From contig CM043943.1 of assembly GCA_014529385.2 (NCBI GenBank), positions 159,172,247 through 159,236,246 of the forward strand: DNA of 64,000 nucleotides. The letters are read 5' to 3'. The position numbers and the translations under genes were made by a program. The notes beneath the pieces are model-generated. The model worked only from the letters and a program-made list of their open reading frames with translations. It had not been told where the DNA came from and made no database searches. Source of the stretch: Adiantum capillus-veneris (Eukaryota > Streptophyta > Polypodiopsida > Polypodiales > Pteridaceae). Within the stretch, counting starts at the first letter, position 1. Each line of letters begins with the position of its first letter. Shown here piece by piece: positions 1 through 10,900 of the stretch.

Positions 1-1000
1 AGGCAAGGTTGGACAAGTGGTGGACCTTCAAACCAGAATCTCTATGCAATAATAGGCAAGTGGTGGAGCTTGTTTTCTCCATGTTCCAATGGAGCCTAGC
101 TTAGACAAACAATGGAGCTTGCTTCTCTCCATGTTTCAATGGATCCTAGCTTAGAAAAGTGGTGGAGCTTTGCTTCTCTCCATGTTCCAATGGACCATAG
201 CTTAGACAAGTGGTAGACCTTGAAAAACACCCCCCGTATACAACATATTATGGGGTTTTCATGTTTCAATGGCTCCTAGCTTGGACAAATGGTAGAGCTT
301 GCTTCTCTTTATGTTTCAATGGATCCAATCTTAGCCAAGGGTGGACCTTGAAACAAGAATCCCCCCCCCCCCCCCCCATGTACAACGTATTATGGATTTT
401 GAAAGCACTGGGAGAAAATAATAGCTTTGATAAGTGGTGGACCTTGCTTCTCTCCATGCTTCAATGGAGCCGAGGTTGGACACATGTTGGAGAGAAGATG
501 GTTGCCCATAAAATAAGACCATGCATGCTATAATCAATCATATGTTGTACACATGGTGGACCTTGCAATTGTTTTATATGCCTAACTTGGACAAGTGGAG
601 GACCCTTGATTACCTCCAGAAATCAACAACAAGCCAAGTTTGGACAAGTGTAGTACCACCAAACCAGAATCTATATGCTACAATAGAGTATAGGTAGGAC
701 ACGCGATGAACCTTGATATCAAACCATCCATGCTACTAGAGATGATAGGTTTCACATGTGGTGGAACCTTGTATCAATGTTCTATGTGTCGTTTTTGACT
801 AGTGATAGACCTTGAAACTAATCCCTCTAGGCTACAAGAAAAAAGAGATGGATGAGGAGGCTAGACTACTTTTGTTGCATCAATGCATCCCATGTTACCA
901 CATATACTATAGGGTTCTTGGATAAGTGTTGGATCTTGTGTCAATGCTCCATGTCTAGCTTGGACAAGTGGTGGACCTTGGTTCTCTCTATGCTTCAAAT
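1..1000 (+). repeat. Minisatellite array, forward orientation
   Basis: Degenerate tandem units of roughly 60 bp, each holding a core close to TAGCTTGGACAAGTGGTGGA followed by TTCTCTCCATG and TTTCAATGGA. The array is dense to about 620 and sparse afterwards, with another clear unit near 955-1010. It contains a 17-base C run at 361-377. Short open frames here are repeat-derived and show no domain. The same unit occurs in reverse orientation at 8-15 kb. Confidence 0.85.
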
Positions 1001-1184
1001 GGGCAATAGATTAGAGACACAGTGGCCTTTTTTTTCCAATGATTTTATTTTTTGGAAACCTTGGAGGCACCATGTAAGAGGCACTCTAAGTCTTCCATAC
1101 AATGGACCTATTGGACTATAAAATAATGATATCTTTCTTTGATATTGTCATTATTTTATGCATAATATTTTCTTCTTTTTGCAG

Positions 1185-1739
1185 ACACAAAGGAGTTAAG
1201 TGATATAAAAACTAGATGTATTTCACACTATGATTGGCATGAAGATCCTTTTGGGACACCAACTTTTCCTATTCCCAAAGATGTAATTTTCCATATTAAC
1301 AGTGTGGATTTTGAAGTGCGACTTTCATGTATTGAAGGAGCTGGTTATGGGCTATTTGTGCATACTACCCTGGAAAGTGGTTTGACTATTCTAAACTATG
1401 GAGGCATAAGTATAGATTTCAAGACTGGAAAAAGATATGCAAAATATTTCCAAGAGCTTATAAATATTCTCTTCTAGAGGATCCAAACATAGAAGAAGAG
1501 GAAGATCAATCATACATTATTGGTTGTGTAGAAGAAGGAAACGTGTCGGGCTATATAAATAGTTCTCATAGTACAAATGTCTGTCCCAACGTACGCTATA
1601 CATTTGATCCAAATTTGCCACCTTGGCATAAATGCACCTCTTCACACATCAGTCAGAAGAATATGGCCATGTATGCATTGAGACTATTTGTCAAGTTGAA
1701 GTAGGAGAAGAGTTGTTTGCTGACTATAACTTTACTTGA
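1185..1739 (+). pseudogene. SET-domain methyltransferase fragment, frameshifted
   Basis: This is a relic of a SET-domain (lysine methyltransferase-type) protein. A TTTTTGCAG acceptor ends at 1184. The first frame carries the SET-I-like start EGAGYGLFVHTTLESG and LNYGG. A shifted frame carries the region VSGYINSSHS and PNVRY, matching the usual NHSCxPN segment in degraded form. A third frame ends with EVGEELFADYNF, matching the C-terminal GEEL..DY motif, then stops. The frame changes near 1455-1475 and near 1670-1690. Two frame changes within about 550 bp and the altered NHSC motif make an active enzyme unlikely. Unrecognised small introns could explain one shift. It lies upstream of, and on the same strand as, the first HAD-like gene, so it could be the 5' part of the same locus. 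I cannot show a shared transcript. Confidence 0.65.
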
Positions 1740-1964
1740 CATTGTAAAGTATTGTACATGGATGGAAATCTCAAGTACATGCATCATTTTCATTTTTCAT
1801 GGATGAAATCTCAAGTAAATATAACATTTGATTATTGTTTAGTTTATGCTCAACGAGAATCTAGAGTGCTCTTATGCTTTGTGTGTTGTCTAACATATTT
1901 GACTACCTTGGCCATAGAATCTTGATTCTACTCTAGATTTGTGATAAATCTTACCAAAATTTAA

Positions 1965-2245
1965 TCAATGTCTAGGTTGGACAAGTGGTGGGGCTTCAAA
2001 CATTACTGTCTTAAACAAGTGGAGTTATCTTACTTGAATAAGTGGTGGCCTTTGAATCCAAATCTAAGCCAAATCTCTAATTATTTTCTTGTAGTCTAGG
2101 TTGGACATTTGGTGGACCTTGTATCCATGTTTCCTCAACAAGGGTGGCTTTTAGTTTTCACTTTAAGTACTCATCTTTAATAAAGTGTAGGATGGAAAAT
2201 GTTGAGTTAGTAGATTGTATTTTAGACAAGTGGTGTTTGGTGTAC
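1965..2245 (+). repeat. Scattered forward minisatellite units
   Basis: Four or more isolated copies of the GGACAAGTGGTGG-type core lie between the SET relic and the next exon, in the same orientation as the array at the window start. They appear to sit in an intron or intergenic spacer. No open coding sequence is visible. Confidence 0.7.
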
Positions 2246-2378
2246 GAATGCTGAAAATGGTTGCAAGGATTCTAACGACTTTACCTTAAATAAATTTCTT
2301 ACTAGGAGTTCTACATATAAATATGGTGAATAAAATTCTAGTGGTTTTGAGATACCATTTGTGTGTGTGTTTTCTTAG

Positions 2379-3562
2379 ATTCACAAACTGGGATGGATAA
2401 TGCCCCTATGGTTCAGTCAACAACTATAGAATCCATAGATTCTATGGTTTCTAAAGTGCCCAAGATGGATGATATTTCTATACTAGAGTCTAGTGTTGTG
2501 CAACTTGAGCAAGCTTCCAATAATGAGAACCAAGAAATCGATGCTTCAAAAATGCAACATACATCAAAAGAGACTGAAAAGTCCACTCACGAGCTATTGC
2601 CAATTGGTACTACGTCATGTAGCGTAGATGTTGAGAAATCCATGCTTACAATTATATTGGATTTAAATGTTCTATTGTTGAAACGTTCCCCTCAACCATC
2701 CTCACACCACAACTCAGTGCAAATGGATTCAAAAAGATATATTATACTCAGGCCAAGTTGCATGCAATTCTTGAAGACTATTTTACAAAGGTTTAATGTT
2801 GCAATTTGGTCGACAGCTACTAGGAATAATGTGTATCAAATCCTTGCAGCACTAACCAACTTAGCTGAGGATACATTGCCTTTCTTTGCAATTTGGTCGC
2901 AAGATGTTTGCTACACCGCTCAAACTCAAAAATTGTTTAGACCCGACAATCCAAACGTTGAGGCAATGTTCAAGCCTCTAGCCAAAATTGCCATGGGGTT
3001 TGAATGTGATCCACAAAGAACAGTGCTTATTGATGACTCTCCTTACAAGGGATGTATTTCACCAGCAAACAATTGCATTTTTCCACCACAATTTGATGCT
3101 GAGAAGATGGTTGACAATATGCTCTTGGAGGAGCTACTGCCATACTTGATTCAGCTTGATGAGAGAAGGGATGTGCGTGATTTAATTGCTTCTAATCATT
3201 ATGGACAACCTATAGTGACAAATGATAGTGAATACAAACAAATCATGGAGTATTGGAAGCAGAAAAATGATGTTTGGTCAGCTAAGGTGTTCTTTACAAG
3301 AAGAATACCACCTGCAAAAGGTGACAGAGATGAAACTATCATTGAAGATGCAAGTGACACAAGCCACCGCAATGAAATGAGAAGAGCCCAAATACAAGAG
3401 ATCTTGGCAAAGGAGCGTACACCCATTGAAAGCATGAAGGCGTCACAATTGACCACTTTAGCTAGGCAATTGGGTTGTAACACAAAAGGAGTTTTGAAGG
3501 CAACCACAGCAAAGGCTTATATAAATAAGGTGAAAGCTGAGAACAATCTTCTAATTAGCTAG
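2379..3562 (+). CDS. FCP1/NLI-like HAD-fold protein with altered catalytic motif
   Basis: This is a long uninterrupted frame of about 390 codons. A TTTTCTTAG acceptor ends at 2378 and the first in-frame ATG is at 2393, so it may be an internal or terminal exon. The N-terminal ~85 residues are acidic and low complexity. An FCP1-homology (NLI-interacting-factor, HAD superfamily) domain follows. Motif I reads ILDLNVLL where phosphatases have DxDxT/V, so the second Asp is Asn. Motif II resembles AIWSTATRNN. Motif III LIDDSP keeps both Asp. The last ~55 residues (ESMKASQLTTLARQLG onward) look like a short helical SAP/HeH-type module, which is inference. FCP1 family members dephosphorylate RNA polymerase II CTD or other phosphoproteins. 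Loss of the second motif I Asp, the usual general acid/base, argues for a pseudophosphatase. The frame's TAG is directly followed by a CACTA element. A paralogue lies at 12.2 kb. Confidence 0.7.
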
Positions 3563-3582
3563 CTACAAGAGGCTCTTCATAT

Positions 3583-3695
3583 TAGCGACGCTCACACAAC
3601 GACGCTCAAAAAAAAAATTCCCGGCGTCGCTATAAGCGTCGCTATGAGCGTCGCAAATTTCTTTGTAAATTTGCGATGCTCATAGCGACGCTGGC
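3583..3695. repeat. CACTA left subterminal repeats
   Basis: Clustered AGCGACGCT / AGCGTCGCTAT motifs in both orientations immediately inside the left terminus. They match motifs at the right end and can pair into hairpins. Binding of a transposase accessory protein is inferred from known CACTA elements. Confidence 0.8.
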
Positions 3696-3783
3696 TGGGG
3701 TAAAAAAATAACCGAGCGCGCCCAAAAACTCAGATCTCAGATCTGAGTTTTTCGGCGCCCTCAAGCAAGGAGCAGGTAATGCT

Positions 3784-3788
3784 CTCCC

Positions 3789-3833
<45 letters not shown>

Positions 3834-4255
3834 CTTCTCCACACACACACACACACGAGGAGAGGAAGGAGAGCCAGGTATGCTCCTTCCCTCTCCTCAT
3901 TCTCATGTTCCCTTCCCCTCTTTCTCTCTCCCTCTCTCTCTCTCTCTCTCACATACACACATACACACACACACACATAGTGTTTTTGAGGGAGAGAGAG
4001 AGAGAGAAAGAGAGAGTACAAACAAAAACAAAAACGCACACACACATACATAAACAAAGAATGCACACACACATTGAGAGAGAAAAAGAGAGAGAGAGCA
4101 TGCATAAACAAAAAACGCACACATTGAGAGAGGAAAAGAGAGAGAGAACATGCATAAACAAAAAACGCACACATTGAGAGAGGAAAAGAGAGAGAAAACA
4201 TGCATACGATCCAAAAAAACGCACACACATTGAGAGAGAAAGAGAGAGAAACTAA
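3784..4255. repeat. Compound microsatellite (TC)n/(CA)n/(AG)n
   Basis: A pure CT run at about 3790-3828 is followed by CA runs, then AG- and CA-rich units. About four imperfect copies of a ~60-bp unit built from GAGAGAG, CATGCATAAACAAAAAACG and CACACATTGAGAG lie at 4065-4240. Long frames on both strands here are low-complexity artefacts. Confidence 0.9.
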
Positions 4256-4503
4256 TTTAACGTCGTAGGAAACTAATTAAAATTAAAAGACCTAAAGATC
4301 TAGCCGACGAGGAGTTGAACTCAAGACCTATTATTCAAGAGGGAAATGGCATAATCAATCTATCATACTTGGCATGGGTGATAGAAAGGTTATACCATTT
4401 ATCTCTTTTTATTGGCACGCACATCCACACACGCGCACACACACAAGAAGAAGAGAGTTATAACGTCGTAGGAAACTATCTTAAAAGACGTTAAAGATTA
4501 GGT

Positions 4504-4892
4504 TATATGTAGACTTACATTAAATTAGATTTAGGTTTATTTTTAACTAGATTTACGTTTATTTAAGCTAGATTTAGATTTACGTTATATTAGATTAGAT
4601 TTAGGTCTCCATAGACTGCGATGCCTGCATGAAGCGGGTGAAGAAAGCCCTCAATGGAATATAGGGTATTGCTGCCTTCACTCATGGTGGGCTCCGTCGA
4701 TCCAAAAGTACTGGTGAAATGTCTTCAGAAGATAGGGAAGAAGGTGGATCTTCAGGGCGGCAAGAGTCACTACATCCCCGACACAATGACCATCTAGACA
4801 ACCTCTAGTCATTAGACTTACGTTAAATTAGATTTAGCTTTATTTTTAGTTAGATTTACGTTTATTTAGATTTACGCTTATTTACGTTAGAT
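4504..4892. repeat. Direct repeats flanking the HMA fragment
   Basis: An AT-rich segment containing TTAAATTAGATTTAG and AGATTTACGTTTATTTA occurs on both sides of the HMA fragment, at about 4507-4600 and 4806-4890. The copies are diverged but collinear. They could be edges of the captured segment or an older duplication. Confidence 0.6.
4611..4797 (+). pseudogene. Captured HMA-domain (HIPP-like) gene fragment
   Basis: The translated segment reads IDCDACMKRVKKALNGI, a stop, then GIAAF. After a +1 shift it reads VGSVDPKVLVKCLQKIGKKV and ends at TAG 4795-4797. This is the layout of a heavy-metal-associated domain as found in plant HIPP/HPP metal-binding proteins: a CxxC loop (here CDAC), helix 1, a GV/GI turn, then the VDPxxLxxxLxKxGKKxxL strand-helix. 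The amber codon stands where Glu is usual (N-G-I-E-G), and a few residues between the strands are missing. The fragment lies inside CACTA termini and far from any intact HIPP gene, so transposon capture is the simplest explanation. It cannot encode a full product as it stands. Confidence 0.7.
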
Positions 4893-5274
4893 CGAGTCCA
4901 CGCAAGAATTACTTACGGTTTAGGGTTTAGAGTTAGACGAACAGTGAAAGATCTACTGTGAAAAGATGTTAAGATGAAGTGAAGTGCTACAGCTAGAGAA
5001 GAGGCAAAGGGGTTTTGTCCACTACATGCAGTATCATGTAGACGTGGGTGTGTAGATTTCTTGTACCCACAAATATAGGTATTGACCAATAAAGACGAGA
5101 TTATAACCCGGTGGTTCTGATCTCCGTGCACCTCTAGACCGAGGTGTGCGGGGATTGGACATGACTAGAGAATGTGAGGTAAAGAGAGAGAGAGAGAGAG
5201 AGAGAGAGATAAGACGAAGAATGCCAATAGAATATTAAATTTGTTGTCCAGGTTATAAGTTTTTTATCCTCATT
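4893..5274. other. Leader region of the CACTA-encoded gene
   Basis: No domain-bearing frame is visible. The stretch holds TTTAGGGTTTAGAG near 4918 and a (GA)n run at 5183-5209 shortly before the ATG at 5275. It probably contains the promoter and 5' leader of the transposase-derived gene. I cannot place a TATA box with confidence. Confidence 0.4.
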
Positions 5275-6366
5275 ATGAGTAGCGACGAGGATGTGGGACC
5301 GTCCAACCGAAACACCTATCTCTCAACGAGGGTCTTATGTCCTTGTAATCAATGCAAGCATGCTGTGCGACGGACAAGACGTGTTTCTTTGCAGCACGTT
5401 CGCGAATTTGGCGAGTTCGATCCATCTATTATAGATCGAGTTGTTGCCAATTATAACTCGTCGGACTCTGACGCTGGCCAACAAGCAGCAATCTTGCAAC
5501 CCAATAGACGTGTTCACAGGCGCTTTGGTCAAGCAGCATATGTGAGGCCACAAGATGTAGCCTCTGACAGCTCGGGGGATGATCATGCATAGCACATTCC
5601 CAATGAGGCAATGTTTGAGCCCGAGATTGATGAAATGATCGAGACGATCATGGATTCAGAAAGGCTTATCTATGATGATATGAAAAGTGAAGCCGATACG
5701 CCATTGTATAATGGAGCACGTATGTCTAGATTGAAAGCACTCCTGGTTCCAACACAGGATCAGCGCTTCAATGAAGACCTGATGAAGATTCGAATGCACG
5801 AATACTGCAAATACAAGCGTTCCGAAGTGCAAAAAGCAATCAAGAATGGGTGGAACAGGCCAGATTGGCTGGCCAAAGAAGATTGGAAGAATGCGAAGAA
5901 AGCAGCGCGCAAGAATCCCGACAAGTGGAAGCAACAAAAGGATGCAGCCAGAGCGCGAGCAGAGGCAGGGAGCTCGCACCACTTGGGGAGCGGTGGATGG
6001 GCATCATTTGAGGCCGATTTTGTAAGTCTTTTTACATTGCTCTTTATGCATGTTCGATAGTTTAGGGTTTATGAGTTTTTTAGTTCTAACATAATGAAAT
6101 CTTTGTATGTTTTGACAGTGGTCGATGACAGGACGTGATCCCACACCGTACGAGCGCGAGTACGCAGGCAGGAAGGGCTTAAACGCCTTGATGGACATTC
6201 TCAGTTCTCGCGGCGGCATGGTTAGTATTAGGGTTTACTCTTTTTTATTTTTTGTATTGTTTTATAAATGTCGTTATATGTTTATACTTACTGAAAGCTG
6301 TCTTATTGTCTTTTTTTGCAGAATCCGACAGATACACCGCTTGGACGCGATGAGACGTCTGACTAG
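5275..6366 (+). pseudogene. CACTA transposase-associated protein, three exons, one nonsense codon
   Basis: Exon 1 runs 5275-6021, exon 2 6119-6220 and exon 3 6322-6366. The introns begin GTAAGT and GTTAGT and end CAG, and the frame is kept across both junctions. The N-terminus has VLCPCNQCKHAVRRTRR, like the zinc-binding transposase-associated segment of plant CACTA proteins. Residues after 5611 include EADTPLYNGARMSRLKALL, like the TNP2 N-terminal PLYxGxxxSxLxALL motif. The rest is basic: WNRPDWLAKEDWKNAKKAARKN, SSHHLGSGGWASFE and RDPTPYEREYAGRKG. This resembles the plant En/Spm-type PF03004 transposase family. An in-frame TAG at 5590-5592 interrupts the reading, and the DDE core of TNP2 is absent. 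It therefore looks like a fusion or deletion derivative encoding a TNPA-like DNA-binding protein, now inactivated. Confidence 0.65.
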
Positions 6367-6374
6367 ACGACGTC

Positions 6375-6725
6375 AGTTTAGCCGTAGCTAGATAGCATTA
6401 GTTTAGGGTTTCTCATAGCTTATGTATCATGAGACGGATTTTATACGTCTTTTTGAACCATGTATATTATTACATTTGTCACCGCAGTTCCTTTTGCCAA
6501 TCAATTCTTTATGCCTATGATGTTGTACAATTGTCATTATTACATTTGCCAATCAATTCATTTTGCCTATGATGTGTACAATTGTCAATTTTGCAGACAA
6601 TGCATATTGTGGGTGACTATTTTGGGTCTATTATCTACCTTTGCACTTTTTTTAAAAAGTGAATCAAGTACAATATGGTTGATGGGTGGCAAGGCATTCA
6701 ATGCCCTGCCACCAAAAAAATATTC
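6375..6725. other. 3' flank of the CACTA gene, AT-rich
   Basis: An AT-rich stretch follows the transposase-derived gene. CCAATCAATTC and GCCTATGATG recur near 6497 and 6549, a small internal duplication. Frames here carry no recognisable domain. The segment ends where the right subterminal repeats begin. Confidence 0.45.
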
Positions 6726-6960
6726 TCTCGGGCGTCGCTATAACCGTCGCTATTTATGGCTCTGTAGCGTCGCTATGAGCGTCGCTATAGTCTTCTGTGT
6801 AAACGTCGCTATAGGCGTCGCTATATAGCGACGCTCATAGCGACGCATATAGCGACGCATATAGCGACGCTCTCGTAGCGACGCTCGTAGCGATGGTTTT
6901 AGCGACGCTGGGGGTTATAAAAACCCAATGTATTTTCGTCGCTAAGAGCGTCACAAGAGC
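6726..6960. repeat. CACTA right subterminal repeats
   Basis: More than ten copies of GCGTCGCTAT or its complement ATAGCGACGC occur, switching orientation near 6830. The result is a strongly self-complementary block just inside the right terminus. Confidence 0.85.
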
Positions 6961-7098
6961 ACACAACCTCTTGTAGTATAAGGCTGGATAGAAAGCAACC
7001 CTAAGGTACTTGTGACATGTCATATATTCTTGATACACATGCTTGAACACTCATGTGCATGGTATCTAACAAATCTTTCTTTTTATTCCTTCTTGCAG

Positions 7099-7206
7099 GA
7101 TCTTACAAAGGATACTACTAGATGGAGCTCAATCAATAGAGATTTTGATATTTTTGCTCAAAATAATGAAGCAGTCACCTACATTTTTTGTTTATCAATT
7201 TCTTGA
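7099..7206 (+). CDS. Possible short terminal exon after the CACTA insertion
   Basis: A CTTCTTGCAG acceptor is followed by about 35 open codons (DLTKDTTRWSSINRDFDIF onward) and a TGA, then AT-rich sequence. It could be a last exon of the gene interrupted by the CACTA element, since it lies on the same strand just past the right terminus. There is no recognisable domain and no transcript evidence, so this is a weak call. Confidence 0.25.
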   Translation, partial: DLTKDTTRWSSINRDFDIFAQNNEAVTYIFCLSIS

Positions 7207-7990
7207 GAGACTTTATTTTAGTTTGTTATCATCAAATGAAATGAAAAGTATCCTTCTTATTAAGATTGTTGATCTTTTTCTTGTTCAAACCTTTCAATTG
7301 TGATTTATAGTTTTGTTAGCATGAGATTGTGCTTTTTTAGTTTGAAAAAAAACTGTCAAAGATCCAAGTCTTTTTGGCTTTACTTAAGTTATTAATTGTG
7401 AAAGATCCAAGTCTTTTTGCTTTACTTAAGTTATTGATTGCCTATGTAATAGTCCTTAAAACAATATCCGATGGCTTTCTTGCTCCCATGTCTCACATTG
7501 GTCTTTAGGTAAGACAAGTGGTGACCTTGAAAGTATGGTCTCATATCTCCATCAAGTGAAGAGACATGAAGCTTAAATATCACTACTATGTATCTAGTGT
7601 TAAACTCCATCGAGACAAAGACTAAATAGCCAAATTGCAGTCGAGTTTAAGTGAAAAATCCATTTGAGCTAAGGTAAAACTTATAGTGCCTCATTTTTCT
7701 AGGATTCTACCCCATCAAGGAAGTTAGAATCTAGCACAAACCAATTAAGACTCTTTTGGAGCCTATATAGGACAATTCGTGGAACTTATGAAACTTATTA
7801 TTGAGCTAGAGTCTAGTTTAGATAAGCAAAAGATCTTCAAACCAACACTTGACTTTCTTACTATTCAATATTCAAAGTCCCTTGAGGCTAACAAATTACA
7901 TACCCACTTGTAACCTAACTAATGAGTAATTATATAGATCTAAGCAAGTATATATAATGAGTCTTCAAACTAATAATCCAAGGGAAGAGA
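7207..7990. other. AT-rich spacer with a ~43-bp direct repeat
   Basis: There is no gene-like frame. At 7354-7440 a segment containing AAAGATCCAAGTCTTTTT and TTTACTTAAGTTATT is present twice in tandem. The first reverse-orientation minisatellite units appear near 7999. Confidence 0.6.
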
Positions 7991-10900
7991 GTAGCAAGGT
8001 CCACTACTTGTCCAAGCTCAGCTCTAGACAACATAGAAAGATGCTAGTTCTACTAATTGTCTAATTATAGGCATGGAGAAATGATAGAAGGTTGACCACT
8101 TGTCCAACCTATCATCTCTAGTAAGATGGGAGGTTTGGCCTTAAGATTCACCATGTAACCAACCTATACATCATTGTATTATGAAGAGTAAAAAAGCAAA
8201 GCTCCACCACTTGTCCAAGCTAGTTCTAAAATCCACATGGAGATAAGCAAGCTCCACCATTTGTCGAATCTCTCTTCCATTAAAACATGAAAAAACTCAT
8301 CTATGTTGTACAGGGGGACTTTTTTCCAAGGTCCACCACTTTTCCAAGCTAGGATCCCTAGTAGCACGAGTGGTTTGGTCTAAAGATACACCACTTGTAC
8401 ACTCTATGTCATTATATTAAGAAGAACTATGTATTAAGGTCCACCACTTGTCCAACCTATAAGGTTATATCTTAAATGGTATCCTTTCTCACCACTTGAA
8501 ATGCCCATGATATGTTTTACACGGGGGTTTCATTCCAAGGTCCACCACTTGTCCAAGCTAACTCTATTCAAACATAGAGAGAAGCAAAGGTCCACCACTT
8601 GTGCAAGCTAACTCTATTCAAACATAGAGAGAAGCAAAGGTTCACCGCTTGTCAAAGCTAGGCTCCGTTGAAGTATGGACAGAAGTAACCTCCATCATTT
8701 TTCCAAGATAGGTGTCATTCAAACATGGAAAGAATCAAGATCTACCATGTCTCCGAGATTCTAGGCTCCATTGAAACACCCTAAAACCATGATATTTTGT
8801 ACATGGGGTGTTTACATTCAAGGTCTACCACTTCTCTAACGTATTATACCTAGTAGCATGAGTGATTTGGTCTTAAGATTCACCACTTATCCACTCTATG
8901 TCATTATATTAAGAATAACTGGGTGTTAAGGTCCACCACTTGTCCAACCTATAAGGGTATATCTTAAATGGTATCCTTCACCACTTGTCAAGGTCCATCA
9001 CTACTTTTCCAACCTATAAGGTTATATCTTGAATGATATTTTTCCTCATCACTTGTAATGTCCATGCTATGTTTTACAAAGGGGTTTTGTTCCAAGACCC
9101 ACCACTTGTCCAAGCTATCTCCATTAAAACATAGAGAGAAGCAAAGGTCCACCACTTGTCCAAGATAGGCTCCATTGAAACATGGAGAGAAGGATGATCC
9201 ACCATTTCTCCAAGATAGGTTCCATTGAAACATTGAGAGAAGCAATCTCCACCATGTCTCCAAGCTAAGCTCCATTGAAATACCCTAAACCCATAATTTT
9301 GTACATGAGGGGTTTACATTCAAGGTCCACCACTTGTCCAACCTATTATCCCTAGTAGCAAGAGTGGTTTGGTCTCAAGATTCACCACTTGTACACTCTA
9401 TGTCATTATATTAAGAAGAAATATGTGTTAAAGTCCACCACTTGTCCAGCCTATAAGGTTATATTTTAAATAGTATCCTTTCTCACCACTTGAAATGCCC
9501 ATGATATGTTTTACATGGGGGTTTCATTCCAAGGTCCACCACTTGTCCAAGCTAACTCTATTAAAACATATAGAGAAAGAAAGGTCCACCACTTGTCCAA
9601 GCTAGGCTCATTGAAACATGGAGAGAAGGAACCTCCACTGTTTCTCCTAGATAGGCTCCATTGAAACATGGAGAGAAATAAGCTCCACCATGTCTCCAAG
9701 TTGCTAGGCTCCACTGAAATACCCAATACCCATAATTTTTTGTACATGGGGGGTTTACATTCAAGGTTCACCACTTGTCCAACCTATTATCCCTAGTAGG
9801 TTTGGTCTCATGATTCACCACTTGTCCACTCTATGTCATTATATTAAGAGGAATTAGGTGTTAAGGTCCACCACTTGTCCAACCTATAATGTTATAGCTT
9901 GAATGGTATTTTTTCTCACCACTTGTAATGCCCATGACATGATTTACATGGGGGTTTTGTTCCAAGGCACACCACTTGTCCAAGATAAATCTATTGAAAC
10001 ATAGAGAGAAACAAAGGTCCACCACTTTTCCAAGCTAGGCTGCATTGAAACGTGGACCTTAATACCAAATTATTTCTAGTAGCATGAGTGATATTTTGTA
10101 CATGGGGCGTTTACATTCAAGGTCCACCACTTGTCCAACCTATTTCCCTAGTAGGTTTGGTCCCAATTTCACCACTTATCCACTCTATGTCATTATATTA
10201 AGAATAATTGGGTGTTAAGGTCCACCACTTGTCCAACCTATAAGGTTATATATTGAATGGTATTTTTTCTCACCACTTGTAATGCCCATGATATGTTTTA
10301 CATGGGGTTTTTGTTCCAAGGTCCACCACTTTTCCAAGATAACTCTATTCAAACATAGAGAGAAACAAAGGTCCACCAATTGTCCAAGCTAGGCTCCATT
10401 GAAACATGGAGAGAATGATGCTGCACCATTTATCCAAGATAGGCTGCATTGAAACATGGAGAGAAGCAAGCTTTACCATGTTTCCAAGCTAGGCTCCATT
10501 GAAACACTCTAGGGGGTTTTATTTCAAGGCCCACCACTTGTTTAACCTATTATCCCTAGTAGCATGAGTGGTTTGGTTTCAAGATTCACCACTTGTACAC
10601 TCTATGTCATTATATTGTGTTAAGGTCCACCACTTGTCCAACCTATAAGGTTATATCTTAAATGGTATCCTTTCTCGCCACTTGAAATGCCCATGATATG
10701 TTTTACATGGGAGTTTCATTCCAAGATCCACCACTTGTCCAAGCTAACCATATTCAAACATAGAGAGAAACAAAGGTCCACGACTTGTCCAAGCTAGGCT
10801 CCATTGAAACATGGAGAGAAGGAACCTCCACCATTTCTCCTAGATAGGCTCCATTAAAACATGGAGAGAAGTAAGTTCCACCCTGTCTCCAAGATGCTAG

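Larger units (their letters stand above)
3563..6976 (+). mobile_element. CACTA (En/Spm-like) element with TIR CTACAAGAGG
   Basis: The left end CTACAAGAGG and the right end CCTCTTGTAG are exact inverted repeats and resemble the plant CACTACAAGA-type terminus with degenerate outer bases. Both ends carry dense GCGTCGCTAT/ATAGCGACGC subterminal repeats in both orientations, as expected for the binding sites of a CACTA transposase. Between them lie microsatellites, a captured HMA-domain fragment and a transposase-derived gene. No catalytic TNP2 domain is present, so the element is probably non-autonomous. A 3-bp target duplication is not clear (left flank TAG, right flank TAT). Its left edge coincides with the stop codon of the HAD-like gene upstream. 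Confidence 0.8.

Noticed and set aside
3761-4230. Overlapping long open frames on both strands (up to 155 codons)
   Set aside because: They are translations of (TC)n/(CA)n/(AG)n microsatellite (Leu-Ser, Cys-Val and Arg-Glu runs), present in all frames, with no domain.
3563-6976. Clear 3-bp target duplication for the first CACTA element
   Set aside because: Left flank TAG and right flank TAT do not match; the outer terminal bases are also degenerate, so the claim was not made.
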